From NCBI GenBank assembly GCA_019421365.1, contig JAHZFJ010000008.1, forward strand, positions 93,928 through 157,927: a stretch of DNA of 64,000 bases. Reading direction: 5' to 3'. The notes beneath the pieces were generated by a model. The model was not told the origin of the DNA and searched no databases. It worked only from the letters and a program-made list of their open reading frames with translations. The position numbers and the translations under genes were made by a program. Below are positions 26,305 to 35,906 of this stretch, in pieces. Each line of letters opens with the position of its first letter. Positions within the stretch are counted from its first letter, which is position 1. Origin of the DNA: Lachnospiraceae bacterium. Lineage in GTDB: Bacteria > Bacillota > Clostridia > Lachnospirales > Lachnospiraceae.

Positions 26305-27162
26305 ATGACCGGTTGGATTTTGTATGGACGAAAAGAAGCGGAGTATAATAAGCACTACATAACGATGTATCAAGAAGAAGGAAAGAAATTCGATATTGCG
26401 TTTGAAGTGATTATAGTAGAAGAATTGGAATTTGGAATACGTAATAATACCTGGTTTTTAGAATATCAGGGAGAGAACGTGAAATTACCTACGTTTGTAA
26501 TTAGTAGAGCAATATACCCGATTCTTTCAAGGCAACTAGAATGTATGAAAATTCCAGTATTCAACGGTTCAGAGGTTGCAAGAATATGCAACGATAAGGC
26601 ACTTACGTATCAAGCTGTAGCCTCACTAGGTATTGATATCATCGATACTACATTTTGCAAGCAAGGTAAATTGAGAGATGGTTTGAGTAGAAGAAATGTG
26701 AAAACTGTTGTTAAGACTGTAGATGGTCATGGAGGGCAGCAAGTGTATTTGGTTGATCCTAGCGATTCAGTACAAGTAGATGAAGTTGTTATGGATACCT
26801 GCAATCATGATACAGTATTACAACCACTTGTTGGAACTGCACATAAAGACCTTAGAGTATATGTGATCGGTGATGCAATTATTGCTGCGATTCTTAGAAA
26901 AGCAAAAGAAGGTTTTAAATCTAATTTTTCTTTAGGCGGTGATGTTAGTGTTTATGAATTGAACAAAGAGGAAAGAGAGAAGGTTCAGTTAATAATCGAG
27001 TTAGTTAAGCCCGACATGGTAGGGATTGATTTTATTGTTGGTGATAATGGTGAATTGATTTTTAATGAAATTGAAGATGTAGTGGGTGCTAGAATGTTAT
27101 ACCAATGTACGGACATTAATTTAGTTAAGTTATATATTGAACATATTCTTGATCATCTATAG
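26305..27162 (+). CDS. ATP-grasp ligase of the RimK-like group (second of a tandem pair)
   Basis: The 285-residue protein shares its plan with the preceding gene: NDKALTYQAVASLGI, KTVVKTVDGHGGQQVYLVD, the KDLRVYVIGDAII strand, and the end block GIDFIVGDNGELIFNEIEDVVGARM. The Glu/Asn ligand residues differ: NEIED here, EVNSN in the first copy. The paralogues have thus diverged at the metal site and may act on different substrates or form one heteromer. AAAAGGAG precedes ATG. It is followed after 15 bases by a metallo-beta-lactamase lipoprotein gene. Confidence 0.8.
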   Translation: MTGWILYGRKEAEYNKHYITMYQEEGKKFDIAFEVIIVEELEFGIRNNTWFLEYQGENVKLPTFVISRAIYPILSRQLECMKIPVFNGSEVARICNDKALTYQAVASLGIDIIDTTFCKQGKLRDGLSRRNVKTVVKTVDGHGGQQVYLVDPSDSVQVDEVVMDTCNHDTVLQPLVGTAHKDLRVYVIGDAIIAAILRKAKEGFKSNFSLGGDVSVYELNKEEREKVQLIIELVKPDMVGIDFIVGDNGELIFNEIEDVVGARMLYQCTDINLVKLYIEHILDHL

Positions 27163-27177
27163 GAGGCATTAGTCTGC

Positions 27178-28158
27178 ATGGGTAAATTGTCTTGCTGCCG
27201 AATGCAAAAGAGAAAGCTCATTATATCAATGATTATTTTGTTGTGTAGTAGTTGCTTATGTTCTTGTACAAAAGAAGACACCTTGTATGAAAAACAAGGG
27301 GGTTCTACAGTACAATCAGAGACGGAAGTCTTTGCGGTTGAAGGAAAAGCAGATGAAGACGATGTAGACGTAGATAATGCAGGAGATTCTAAACTAGTAT
27401 CTGTCCATTTCCTTGATATAGGTAAAGCAGACAGTATACTAATTAAAATTGATGATTCAGCGGTTTTAATAGATTCGGGAACAAATGAGAAAGCAAAGGA
27501 TATTATAGATTATCTTAAGAAGCAAGCAGTTACAAAACTAGAATATGCGATTGCTACTCATGGTGACAAAGATCATGTAGGGGGAATGAGTGATATAATG
27601 AAGGAATTTCCTACTGATGTTTTAGTTATGTCATCAAGAGGGAAGAATACAGTACCTTACAATGATATGATTGATACTGCAATTAAGTTGAAAGTAACAC
27701 AATTTATTCCTAAGGTTAAGTCTGTGTTCTATGTTGAAGGTGTTAAATTCACAGTATTGGCACCGGGAGATGAAGCAATGGCTGCCGAAACAGATAATGA
27801 GAGTTCCATCGTTCTTATGATGCAATATGGTGTAAAGAAATTCTTATTCATGGGAGACGCAATGGAAATATCCGAAAAGGAAATGTTATCTGAAGGATAT
27901 GATTTACAAGCAGATGTTATTAAAGTTGGACATCATGGCGATGCAAGATCCTCTAGTGAGAAATTCCTTGATGCGGTAAATCCTGCCGTGGCAGTTATTA
28001 CTTGTGACGAAGGTGATGGAACGTCATTACCAGAGAAAGAAACATTAGAAATGATTAGTAAGCAACATATTCTGTTGTATCGTACGGACAAAGACGGGAC
28101 CATTGTTATGACTACCAATGGTGTTGATATTAAGATAGAAAAGTCTAATAGGGGTTGA
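27178..28158 (+). CDS. Exported lipoprotein with ComEC-type metallo-beta-lactamase domain
   Basis: The N-terminus (MGKLSCCRMQKRKLIISMIILLC in outline) is a lipoprotein signal peptide with lipobox LCSC, so Cys30 would be lipidated outside the cell. After an acidic linker (about 35-75), the domain shows SVHFLDIGKADSILIK, IDSGTN, ATHGDKDHVGG (HxxxDH), FMGDAM and VGHHGDARSSSEKFLDAV. This matches the hydrolase domain at the end of ComEC and the stand-alone secreted relatives. The substrate may be DNA or a phosphodiester, but this is not shown. AGGAGG lies 11 bases before ATG. Confidence 0.85.
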   Translation: MGKLSCCRMQKRKLIISMIILLCSSCLCSCTKEDTLYEKQGGSTVQSETEVFAVEGKADEDDVDVDNAGDSKLVSVHFLDIGKADSILIKIDDSAVLIDSGTNEKAKDIIDYLKKQAVTKLEYAIATHGDKDHVGGMSDIMKEFPTDVLVMSSRGKNTVPYNDMIDTAIKLKVTQFIPKVKSVFYVEGVKFTVLAPGDEAMAAETDNESSIVLMMQYGVKKFLFMGDAMEISEKEMLSEGYDLQADVIKVGHHGDARSSSEKFLDAVNPAVAVITCDEGDGTSLPEKETLEMISKQHILLYRTDKDGTIVMTTNGVDIKIEKSNRG

Positions 28159-28216
28159 TGCTACACTGGACAATTCCATAGAAATAAGGTATAGTATACG
28201 ATGGACTGGATAAACG

Positions 28217-28248
28217 TTATCTTGGAAACGTCAAAATTCTCAAGATAA
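28217..28248 (+). other. Hairpin in the miaB leader
   Basis: TTATCTTG at 28217-28224 pairs perfectly with CAAGATAA at 28241-28248 across a 16-base loop, about 40 bases before the miaB start. No T run follows. It could influence translation or stability. Confidence 0.35.
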
Positions 28249-28287
28249 GTTATATAAATATGGATAAGGATAGAAAGAGAGAACGTT

Positions 28288-29724
28288 ATGAATTTAGAAA
28301 ATACAAAAAACCAAGAAGTAGAAGAGTTTTCTTCTGAAACAAAGCGTCAGTATCATTATATTGAAAATCTAAAAAAATGGCATGATCAAAAGAAAGAAGA
28401 ATTAGGAAGACCATTAACTGCCTGTGTACAATGTTTTGGTTGCCAGATGAATGCAAGAGATGCTGAAAAGATTACTGGTATCTTAGAGAAAATCGGTTAT
28501 CAAATGGTAGAAACAGAAGAAGCGGATTTTGTAATTTATAATACATGTACAGTTCGTGAGAATGCGAATCTAAAAGTATATGGTCGTTTAGGTTACCTAA
28601 GTAAATTAAAGAAAAAGAATCCTAACATGATGATTGCACTTTGTGGTTGTATGATGCAAGAACAGACAGTTGTTGATAAGATAAAGAAAAGTTACCGTTA
28701 TGTTGATATTATTTTCGGTACTCATAATATATTCAAATTAGCAGAATTAATGCAAGCAAGATTAGATTCAGATGGAATGATTATTGATATCTGGAAGGAT
28801 ACAACTGAAATTGTAGAAGACCTACCAAGTGAAAGAAAATACCGTTTTAAAGCAGGGGTTAATATTATGTTTGGATGTAATAACTTCTGCAGCTATTGCA
28901 TCGTTCCTTATGTACGTGGACGCGAGAGAAGTCGTAATCCTGAGGACATTATTAAAGAAATCAAAGAACTTGTAGCAGATGGTGTTGTAGAGATTATGTT
29001 ACTTGGTCAAAATGTTAATTCCTATGGGAAAACTCTAGAGAGCCCAATGACATTTGCAGAGCTATTAGAAGAAATTGTGAAGATAGAAGGGCTTGAGAGA
29101 GTACGTTTTATGACATCTCATCCAAAAGATTTGTCAGATGATTTAATTGAAGTTATGAAAAACTCTAATAAAATCTGTAATCACCTTCATCTACCTGTAC
29201 AATCAGGAAGTTCAAGAATTCTTAAAATAATGAATCGTCATTATACAAAGGAACAATATCTTGATTTAGTTGATCGTATTAAAACTGCTATGCCTGGAAT
29301 TTCATTAACAACAGATATCATTGTTGGTTTCCCAGGTGAAACTGAGGAAGATTTTGAAGAAACTCTAGATGTTGTTCGTAAGGTAAAATACGATAGTGCT
29401 TATACTTTCATCTATTCTAAGAGAACAGGAACACCTGCAGCAAATATGGAAGATCAAGTAGATGATGCAGTTGTTAAAGAACGTTTTAATCGCTTATTAA
29501 AAGAAGTACAAACAATTGCTTCTGGGTTAACTAAGCAACATGAGAATACCGTACAAAGTGTTCTAGTAGAGCAAGTTAATGAACAAGATGCAAGTCTTAT
29601 GACGGGACGTTTAAGTAATAGTTTGTTAGTGCATTTTAAAGGTGGAGAAGAATTAATAGGTAAAATAGTTAATGTTCGACTTAATGAATGTAAAGGATTT
29701 TATTATATAGGGGAATTAGTATAG
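28288..29724 (+). CDS. miaB: tRNA-2-methylthio-N6-dimethylallyladenosine synthase (MiaB)
   Basis: MiaB adds a methylthio group to i6A37 of tRNAs reading UNN codons, using two 4Fe-4S clusters and SAM. In the 478 residues the N-terminal cluster cysteines appear as Cys52 (CFGCQMN), in YNTCTVREN and in ALCGCMMQ. The radical-SAM motif CxxxCxxC is in GCNNFCSYCIVPYVRGRERS, and a C-terminal TRAM domain ends the protein. The N-terminal extension of about 40 residues is typical of clostridial forms. AAGAGAGAACG precedes ATG. The phosphatase gene starts on the next base after its stop. Confidence 0.95.
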   Translation: MNLENTKNQEVEEFSSETKRQYHYIENLKKWHDQKKEELGRPLTACVQCFGCQMNARDAEKITGILEKIGYQMVETEEADFVIYNTCTVRENANLKVYGRLGYLSKLKKKNPNMMIALCGCMMQEQTVVDKIKKSYRYVDIIFGTHNIFKLAELMQARLDSDGMIIDIWKDTTEIVEDLPSERKYRFKAGVNIMFGCNNFCSYCIVPYVRGRERSRNPEDIIKEIKELVADGVVEIMLLGQNVNSYGKTLESPMTFAELLEEIVKIEGLERVRFMTSHPKDLSDDLIEVMKNSNKICNHLHLPVQSGSSRILKIMNRHYTKEQYLDLVDRIKTAMPGISLTTDIIVGFPGETEEDFEETLDVVRKVKYDSAYTFIYSKRTGTPAANMEDQVDDAVVKERFNRLLKEVQTIASGLTKQHENTVQSVLVEQVNEQDASLMTGRLSNSLLVHFKGGEELIGKIVNVRLNECKGFYYIGELV

Positions 29725-30423
29725 ATGAGAAAATATTCAACGCTATTATTTGATGTAGACGGCACGCTTCTGGATTTTGAAAAATCAAAAGAAAGAGCAC
29801 TTGGAGAGACCCTAATAGCGAATGGAATTGCGTATACTAATGAGCTTTTAGAACAGTTTTCTGTAATTGAAGCGAAACTATGGAGTAGCTTTGAACGTGG
29901 AGAATTAACAAAGGATTTTATCTTAGTTAATCGATTCAAGAGGCTCTTTGAAGAAATCAATGAAACAAGAGATTATGAGAAGTTTGAGATTCAATATCAG
30001 GAACGATTAGGACAGCATGCAGATTTGATAGATGATGCATATTGCGTATGCCAGACACTTTCAAAAGACTATAATCTTCATATCATCACCAATGGGGTAA
30101 CTAGAACTCAACAAACTAGATTAGAGATTTCTGGTCTGAATCCTTTCTTTAAGAATGTATTCATATCCGATGAGATCGGATATGCAAAACCAAGAAAAGA
30201 GTTTTTTGATTATGTAATTAATCATATCAAACCAATAAAGAAAGAAGAAATCTTAATTATTGGCGATTCCTTAACTTCAGATATACTAGGTGGTATTAAT
30301 AGTGAAATTGATACTTGTCTCATTAATCTATACAATCTGAAGAATGATACGGAAATACAACCAAAGTATGAGATAAGTAAATTAACAGATTTATACTCAT
30401 TATTAGAGATAAGTAACGGATAA
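29725..30423 (+). CDS. HAD family hydrolase, YjjG-like nucleotidase
   Basis: The 232-residue protein has HAD motif I LLFDVDGTLLDF (about 8-19), motif II IITNGV, motif III Lys in GYAKPRKEFFDY, and motif IV IIGDSLTSDILGG. Overall pattern and length match the YjjG/YfnB subgroup, which removes phosphate from non-canonical pyrimidine nucleotides. The substrate assignment is by family resemblance. ATG directly follows the miaB stop codon, so translation is coupled. A bidirectional terminator follows. Confidence 0.85.
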   Translation: MRKYSTLLFDVDGTLLDFEKSKERALGETLIANGIAYTNELLEQFSVIEAKLWSSFERGELTKDFILVNRFKRLFEEINETRDYEKFEIQYQERLGQHADLIDDAYCVCQTLSKDYNLHIITNGVTRTQQTRLEISGLNPFFKNVFISDEIGYAKPRKEFFDYVINHIKPIKKEEILIIGDSLTSDILGGINSEIDTCLINLYNLKNDTEIQPKYEISKLTDLYSLLEISNG

Positions 30424-30452
30424 ATTTTTGTAGGTTATATGAATATACAATT

Positions 30453-30514
30453 AAAAAGTACCTTTGCAGACTGATACAAGTAATCCTGTATCCTTCTGCT
30501 GGGGTACTTTTTAT
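30453..30514. terminator. Bidirectional terminator between the HAD gene and the SulP gene
   Basis: AAAAAGTACC at 30453-30462 pairs with GGTACTTTTT at 30503-30512, with a further weak GCAG/CTGC pairing inside. The genes on both sides converge on it. Confidence 0.75.
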
Positions 30515-30580
30515 ATAGATGCTAGGTGTATTTATACATCAATTTAGGTATGCCTTCTAATCTGTGATTATTACTATTAA

Positions 30581-32236
30581 TTAAACTTCATCAACAATAC
30601 ATTTTGCGTGAGATAGAGCAAGGTTTATATTAGAACAGATATTCTTAGTACCGATTGTACTAGTGAAGCCAGCTTTTTTCATGACTGATAAAGGTTGCTC
30701 TAGCACGTGTGAAAGTATTAATGTAATGCCTTTCTTATCAAAAGAATCTTGTAATCTCTTCAAAGTGTTCAATGCGGTTACATCAACTGCTGGAACACTA
30801 CGCATTCTTAAGATAACTACTTTGGTATCCTTCTTTACTTCGTTTTGTATATATAGAAGCTTATCTGCGGCACCAAAGAAAAGAGGCCCATTCAATTCGA
30901 ATACTAAGGTATGAGTAGGTACTTCTAAAAGTTGTAGGCTGTCTACGTCATTATCTTCGTCACTATCATCATAATCTTTAAGGTATTTCCAATTTCTCAC
31001 CTTTGTAACATCTGCCATTCGTTTCATGAATAAGCCACATGCCAATACCATACCAACCTCAATTGCTAGTACTAAATCGAATGCAAATGTTAGTACGCAA
31101 GAGGCGATTAACACTGCAACATCACTTTTTGGTGCTTTAGCATAGGATAAGAAAGCCTTAACATTGAACATGTTATAGGATACTATAATCAGGATTGAAG
31201 ATAATACACATAAAGGTACATGTTTAATTAATGGCATACCAACCATCAAGAATAAGAATAATGTAAGACCATGAAAGATTGCAGCGATAGGAGTACGTGC
31301 TCCATTCTTTGCGTTAGCTATGGATCTTGCTACACCACCTGTAGCAGGGATACAGGCAAAGAGACCTAGAACAATATTGGCTATACCTTGTGCAATTAGT
31401 TCCATACTAGAACGGTGTCTACTATGTATTAAACCATCGGTTACAACTGCAGATAATAATGCCTGCATAGCTATGAGAACTGCAATCGTGAATGCTGGTT
31501 GAATTAAATCAAAAACATCATCAAGGGATAGGTTTGGTAATGTTGGTACTGAAAGATTCTTAGGAATCTCACCAAGTGTCTTAACATCAAGATTTCCAAA
31601 GTAAGCTATGCAAGTTCCTACAATAATAGCAATTAGCGAATTAGGAACAACTTTATTAACTTTTGGCCATATCACTAATATAAGAATACAAAGGATTCCT
31701 AGAAGAATACTTTGATAATTCACATCCGATAGATTTGTAATATAGGTATACCACTTACCGAAGAAGTTAGTTGGCATCTTGTCAATCGATAGTCCTAGGA
31801 AATCTTTGATTTCAAGTGTGAAGATTGTTATTGCAATACCACCTGTAAAACCTATTGTAATTGGTGATGGAACGAATTTGATTAGCTTTCCTAATCGAAA
31901 TATGCCCATAAGTATAAGCATAATTCCTGCAAGAATTGTAGAGATTATTAGTCCATCTAATCCGTATTTACTAATAATCGTCTGTGTGATGATGATGAAA
32001 GCACCTGTGGGTCCAGTAATCTGCACACGGCTGCCACCTAATAGTGCTACGATGATACTTGAGATGATTGCTGAGTAGATTCCCTTTTCTGCGGAAACAC
32101 CACAACCTAATGCGAAAGCGATAGAAAGCGGTAATGCAATAATTGCTACTATGATACCGGCAGTCATATCTTTCACGAATTGTTGTTTGCTATAGCGATT
32201 CGTCACAGAAAGAAGTTTTGGTTTAAACTTGTCCAT
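30581..32236 (-). CDS. SulP family anion transporter with STAS domain
   Basis: The 551-residue protein has the SLC26/SulP membrane core (about 10-420, with GIIVAIIALPLSIAFALGCG near the start and TGPTGAFIIITQTII) and a cytoplasmic STAS domain (about 450-545) with VVILRMRSVPAVDVTALNTL. Bacterial members carry sulfate, bicarbonate or dicarboxylates; the anion here is not known. ATG at 32236 has AGGAG seven to eight bases upstream and begins MDKFKPKLLS. The longer frame from 32317 has no site. It is transcribed alone on the minus strand. Confidence 0.9.
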   Translation of the reverse strand: MDKFKPKLLSVTNRYSKQQFVKDMTAGIIVAIIALPLSIAFALGCGVSAEKGIYSAIISSIIVALLGGSRVQITGPTGAFIIITQTIISKYGLDGLIISTILAGIMLILMGIFRLGKLIKFVPSPITIGFTGGIAITIFTLEIKDFLGLSIDKMPTNFFGKWYTYITNLSDVNYQSILLGILCILILVIWPKVNKVVPNSLIAIIVGTCIAYFGNLDVKTLGEIPKNLSVPTLPNLSLDDVFDLIQPAFTIAVLIAMQALLSAVVTDGLIHSRHRSSMELIAQGIANIVLGLFACIPATGGVARSIANAKNGARTPIAAIFHGLTLFLFLMVGMPLIKHVPLCVLSSILIIVSYNMFNVKAFLSYAKAPKSDVAVLIASCVLTFAFDLVLAIEVGMVLACGLFMKRMADVTKVRNWKYLKDYDDSDEDNDVDSLQLLEVPTHTLVFELNGPLFFGAADKLLYIQNEVKKDTKVVILRMRSVPAVDVTALNTLKRLQDSFDKKGITLILSHVLEQPLSVMKKAGFTSTIGTKNICSNINLALSHAKCIVDEV

Positions 32237-32478
32237 TTTATTTCTCCTGCGTAATTTATTGAAGTTACCTCTCAAAAGGACTTGATAATCTAATCTGAAT
32301 TTGAAAGATAACGACAATTAAAATTCTATGCTTCTTAAACACTTAATTCAAGGGAAAGAGCAAAAGTATATTAAATTTATTAAAAATCTATAAAATAATA
32401 ATAAGATTGCTAAATTCTTTGTTAGATATTTTTGATAGAAAAATAGCGTTAGAGAGAACAGAAGTGTTAAAAATGTGG

Positions 32479-32511
32479 TATAATAATAAGATAGCGCGTG
32501 GACATCCACGC
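32479..32511 (+). promoter_or_regulatory. Promoter -10 and leader hairpin of the SWIM-SNF2 gene
   Basis: A TATAAT lies near 32479, followed within about 15 bases by a GC-rich hairpin, GCGTGG-ACAT-CCACGC (about 32496-32511). The hairpin would be at the 5' end of the message and may stabilise it. The rest of the 300-bp gap before the SulP gene (32237-32478) is AT-rich, with no gene seen. Confidence 0.4.
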
Positions 32512-32540
32512 TTGTAGTGATTTTAGAAAGGAGTAACGGT

Positions 32541-35500
32541 ATGTTAAATATAACGAAAGCGGCAATACGTAATATTGCAGCTGACGAACAGACCTATGCC
32601 AGAGGTATTCGTTATTATCAGAATAATGCTGTTAAGAATATTACCTGGTCACAAGCCAACAAGCAATATCGTGCATTTGTGAAAGGACAGTCCGATTATA
32701 TCGTTACGGTAACGCAAGATAAAGAAGATTCTTTTACTTATTCCTGTAATTGTCCAGCGAGTTTTAAGTATGATGGGCCTTGTAAGCATGTTATAGCAAC
32801 TTTACTTTTCGTAGCAGATTATGAAAATCGTTCAAAAGCGAAAGCGGATATTTCACCTGATGAGAAGAAAGTATTTAATATAATTGATTATTTTAGCCGT
32901 CAAGACGAGATTAATTTACCTGGCGAGACGTTTCATATTAAGGTTTGTGTGTATGTTCCTGCTATTATGAAAGCAGAAACTGGTAAAGCGTACCTATCCA
33001 TACAAGTAGGTAATAATCGATTTTATAAAGTACAGAGTTTGAAGAAATTTATCATTGATTACTATAATAAAGAGGATATAGTACTCGGTAAAGAGTTTCG
33101 CTTTGTACAAGGGGAGAGTAAATTCCATGATACCTCACAAAAAGTTATGGATTTTTTGGTAGAAGTATATGAGGTGCAAGAATTATTAGGACGAGCCAGT
33201 AATGCTAATGTATTCGCGAAAAGCCAGATGGTATTAACAAAGAATTTATTAATGAAGGTTTTATCGCTATTAGGTAAAGACACGTTCCATTTGAACTTAT
33301 ACGGAAACGAATACCGCGACGTGAGATTCTATCCTAGAAATCCTAGAATCGAGTATCAAATTGATTTAGAAGATGATTCACTTATTATGAGCCAAATCTC
33401 AGATGATGGGATTGTGCCAGTAACGCAAAGTGGTGAATTGTTATTCTATCATCATGCAATGTATCAACCAAATCAAAAGTTTATTAAGAATTTTGTACCA
33501 TTTTTTAGTAGTATCAGCAAGGAAAAAGGTTCCTTATATTTTACTGGCATGAATAAGCATAAGTTCTTAGAGTATGTTTTACCGCAGATTCATGAAACAA
33601 TGGAGATTCAAGTACCTGAAGTAATTAAAAACCGATATATTGATGAACCATTACGTATAGAGATCTATCTTGATAAATATAAGTCGAATATACGAGCAGA
33701 CGTTAAGTTTATCTATGGAGAATACAAGATTAATCCGCTACATGAAGCTTCCCATCCAGAAGTCATAATTGTTCGTAAACCAATTGATGAGGATGTAGTC
33801 ATTGATTACCTTGGTGGTATTGGTTTTGAAGCAAATCGAGATTATTTTATAATTAAGGATGAGGAAGAAGCGTATGAATTCCTAACGAATAAAGTGGATG
33901 ATTTGATATCTAAGTATGAGGTATTTTATTCGGAAGCATTTAAGACAATCAATATAAGAAATGTGGGGGCCCTGAATACAAGTCTGAAAGTAAAGTCAGA
34001 TTCCGATTTGTTAGAAATGGAATTCGAGTTTGAAGATATTCCAGCAAATGAACTCAAAGAATTATTTCATTCATATCGCCTGAAGAAGAAATATTATCGC
34101 CTTAAAAATGGAGACTTTATTAATCTTCAGTCACTTAATATGGAACGTGCAGCTAATCTGCTTGAACACATGAATGTGTCATATAAGGATTTAAAAGACA
34201 GCAATGCTGTTTTATTACCAAAGAATACGGCATTATATCTAAATCAAGTAATTGAGAATGAAGAGGATATTCATGCAGAGACAAATGCGGAATTTCGTGA
34301 ATTAGTTAATCAAATAATGAATCCAAAAGAGAACCATTATGAGGTACCAACAGAAGTAAATGCAAGCCTTCGTAGTTATCAGGTGACTGGATACAAATGG
34401 CTTCGAACGTTGGCTGATAATAATTTGGGTGGTATTCTGGCTGACGATATGGGTCTTGGTAAGACATTACAATCCATTGTATATATGGCAGCAAATAAAG
34501 AGAGACCTTATCTAATTGTGTGTCCATCTTCCTTAGTATATAATTGGCAAGAAGAAATCGAGAAGTTTGCTCCTTTCTTAAAAACAGTGATTGTAGTAGG
34601 AACTCCGGAAGAACGTGTGGATTCAATCAACAGAGCGAAGGATGATGATGGTATTGATGTAGTAATTACCTCATATCCGCTCATTAGAAGGGATATAGAA
34701 GCTTATGCAGGAATTCAATTCCATACTATGTTTATTGATGAAGCACAATTCATTAAGAATGCTAATTCACGTAATGCAAAATCAGTAAAGGCGATACAAG
34801 CAAAGCATAAATTTGCCTTGACAGGTACGCCAATAGAGAATAGTTTATCTGAGTTGTGGTCGATATTTGATTTTATTATGCCATTCTATCTATTCACTAG
34901 TTCTAGATTCCAATCAATCTATGAGAAACCTATTATTAAAGATGGAAATTTAGAAGCATTATCCGATTTGAATCGTCATATTCAACCTTTTATCTTGAGA
35001 AGAATGAAGAAAGAAGTTCTATCAGAATTACCTGATAAGGTTGAGACTAAATATATGACTGAGATGACAGAGAATCAAAGAAAGGTTTATGCAGCTTATC
35101 TTGCTAATATAAGAAACGACTTGTTTAAAGATGGTGAGGGTGGATTTGAAAAGAAAAAAATTGAAATTCTTGCTGCGCTTACAAGACTTCGTCAAATTTG
35201 TTGCCATCCATCAACTTTTATTGACAACTATAAAGGTGGTAGTGGTAAGATGGATTTACTTATGGAAATCTTACCGGATATTATTGGAGCAGGACATCGT
35301 GTATTAATCTTTTCGCAATTTACAACAATGTTACATCTAATTGAAGAGGAACTGAAAAAGACAGAGTTTACGTATTTCTCATTAGAGGGTTCAACGAATA
35401 TTGAATCGCGTAAAGATTATGTCAAAAGATTTAATGACGGGGAACGAGATATCTTCTTGATTTCTCTAAAGGCAGGGGGAACTGGTTTGAATCTTGTTGG

Positions 35501-35753
35501 AGCAGATACGGTAATACATTTTGATCCGTGGTGGAATCCAGCGGTAGAAGAGCAAGCAACGGACCGTGTCTATAGAATTGGGCAGACAAATTCTGTTCAA
35601 GTAATTAAGTTAATTACAAGGGATACAATTGAAGAGAAGATCTATAAGTTACAGAAAAAGAAAAAAGAATTATCTGATTCTGTAATTCAGTCCAAGGAGA
35701 TATTTATCAATCATCTTTCAAGAGAAGAATTAGAAGAAATCTTCAAATTATAG
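32541..35753 (+). CDS. SNF2-family helicase with N-terminal SWIM zinc finger
   Basis: This 1070-residue Swi2/Snf2 ATPase should move along or remodel double-stranded DNA-protein complexes. The SWIM finger has Cys69, Cys71, Cys81 and His83 (pattern CxC-x9-CxH). A long middle region (about 120-560) is the bacterial SNF2-associated domain. The motor has DDMGLGKT (about 636), IDEAQFIKNA (about 731, DEAQ box), LTGTPIENSLSELWS, and the second lobe with SLKAGGTGLNLVGAD and DRVYRIGQT. AAAGGAG stands before ATG 32541; an upstream GTG at 32517 is rejected. It is a single gene, with no methylase or nuclease partner adjacent. Confidence 0.92.
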   Translation: MLNITKAAIRNIAADEQTYARGIRYYQNNAVKNITWSQANKQYRAFVKGQSDYIVTVTQDKEDSFTYSCNCPASFKYDGPCKHVIATLLFVADYENRSKAKADISPDEKKVFNIIDYFSRQDEINLPGETFHIKVCVYVPAIMKAETGKAYLSIQVGNNRFYKVQSLKKFIIDYYNKEDIVLGKEFRFVQGESKFHDTSQKVMDFLVEVYEVQELLGRASNANVFAKSQMVLTKNLLMKVLSLLGKDTFHLNLYGNEYRDVRFYPRNPRIEYQIDLEDDSLIMSQISDDGIVPVTQSGELLFYHHAMYQPNQKFIKNFVPFFSSISKEKGSLYFTGMNKHKFLEYVLPQIHETMEIQVPEVIKNRYIDEPLRIEIYLDKYKSNIRADVKFIYGEYKINPLHEASHPEVIIVRKPIDEDVVIDYLGGIGFEANRDYFIIKDEEEAYEFLTNKVDDLISKYEVFYSEAFKTINIRNVGALNTSLKVKSDSDLLEMEFEFEDIPANELKELFHSYRLKKKYYRLKNGDFINLQSLNMERAANLLEHMNVSYKDLKDSNAVLLPKNTALYLNQVIENEEDIHAETNAEFRELVNQIMNPKENHYEVPTEVNASLRSYQVTGYKWLRTLADNNLGGILADDMGLGKTLQSIVYMAANKERPYLIVCPSSLVYNWQEEIEKFAPFLKTVIVVGTPEERVDSINRAKDDDGIDVVITSYPLIRRDIEAYAGIQFHTMFIDEAQFIKNANSRNAKSVKAIQAKHKFALTGTPIENSLSELWSIFDFIMPFYLFTSSRFQSIYEKPIIKDGNLEALSDLNRHIQPFILRRMKKEVLSELPDKVETKYMTEMTENQRKVYAAYLANIRNDLFKDGEGGFEKKKIEILAALTRLRQICCHPSTFIDNYKGGSGKMDLLMEILPDIIGAGHRVLIFSQFTTMLHLIEEELKKTEFTYFSLEGSTNIESRKDYVKRFNDGERDIFLISLKAGGTGLNLVGADTVIHFDPWWNPAVEEQATDRVYRIGQTNSVQVIKLITRDTIEEKIYKLQKKKKELSDSVIQSKEIFINHLSREELEEIFKL

Positions 35754-35807
35754 GGCTGTTATGCTATTTATGGTATTAGTGCTGTAATAATTACTGTAAT
35801 AATCCAT

Positions 35808-35836
35808 TTGATAAAATACAAAAATACTGGTACAAT
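35808..35836 (+). promoter_or_regulatory. Promoter of udk
   Basis: TTGATA at 35808-35813, a 17-bp spacer and TACAAT at 35831-35836, 71 bp before the udk start codon. Confidence 0.6.
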
Positions 35837-35906
35837 ATCGAATAGTAGTAAGCTAACGATATCGTTACATTGAATGAGATGAATATATAGTTTTAGGAGA
35901 ATAAGA

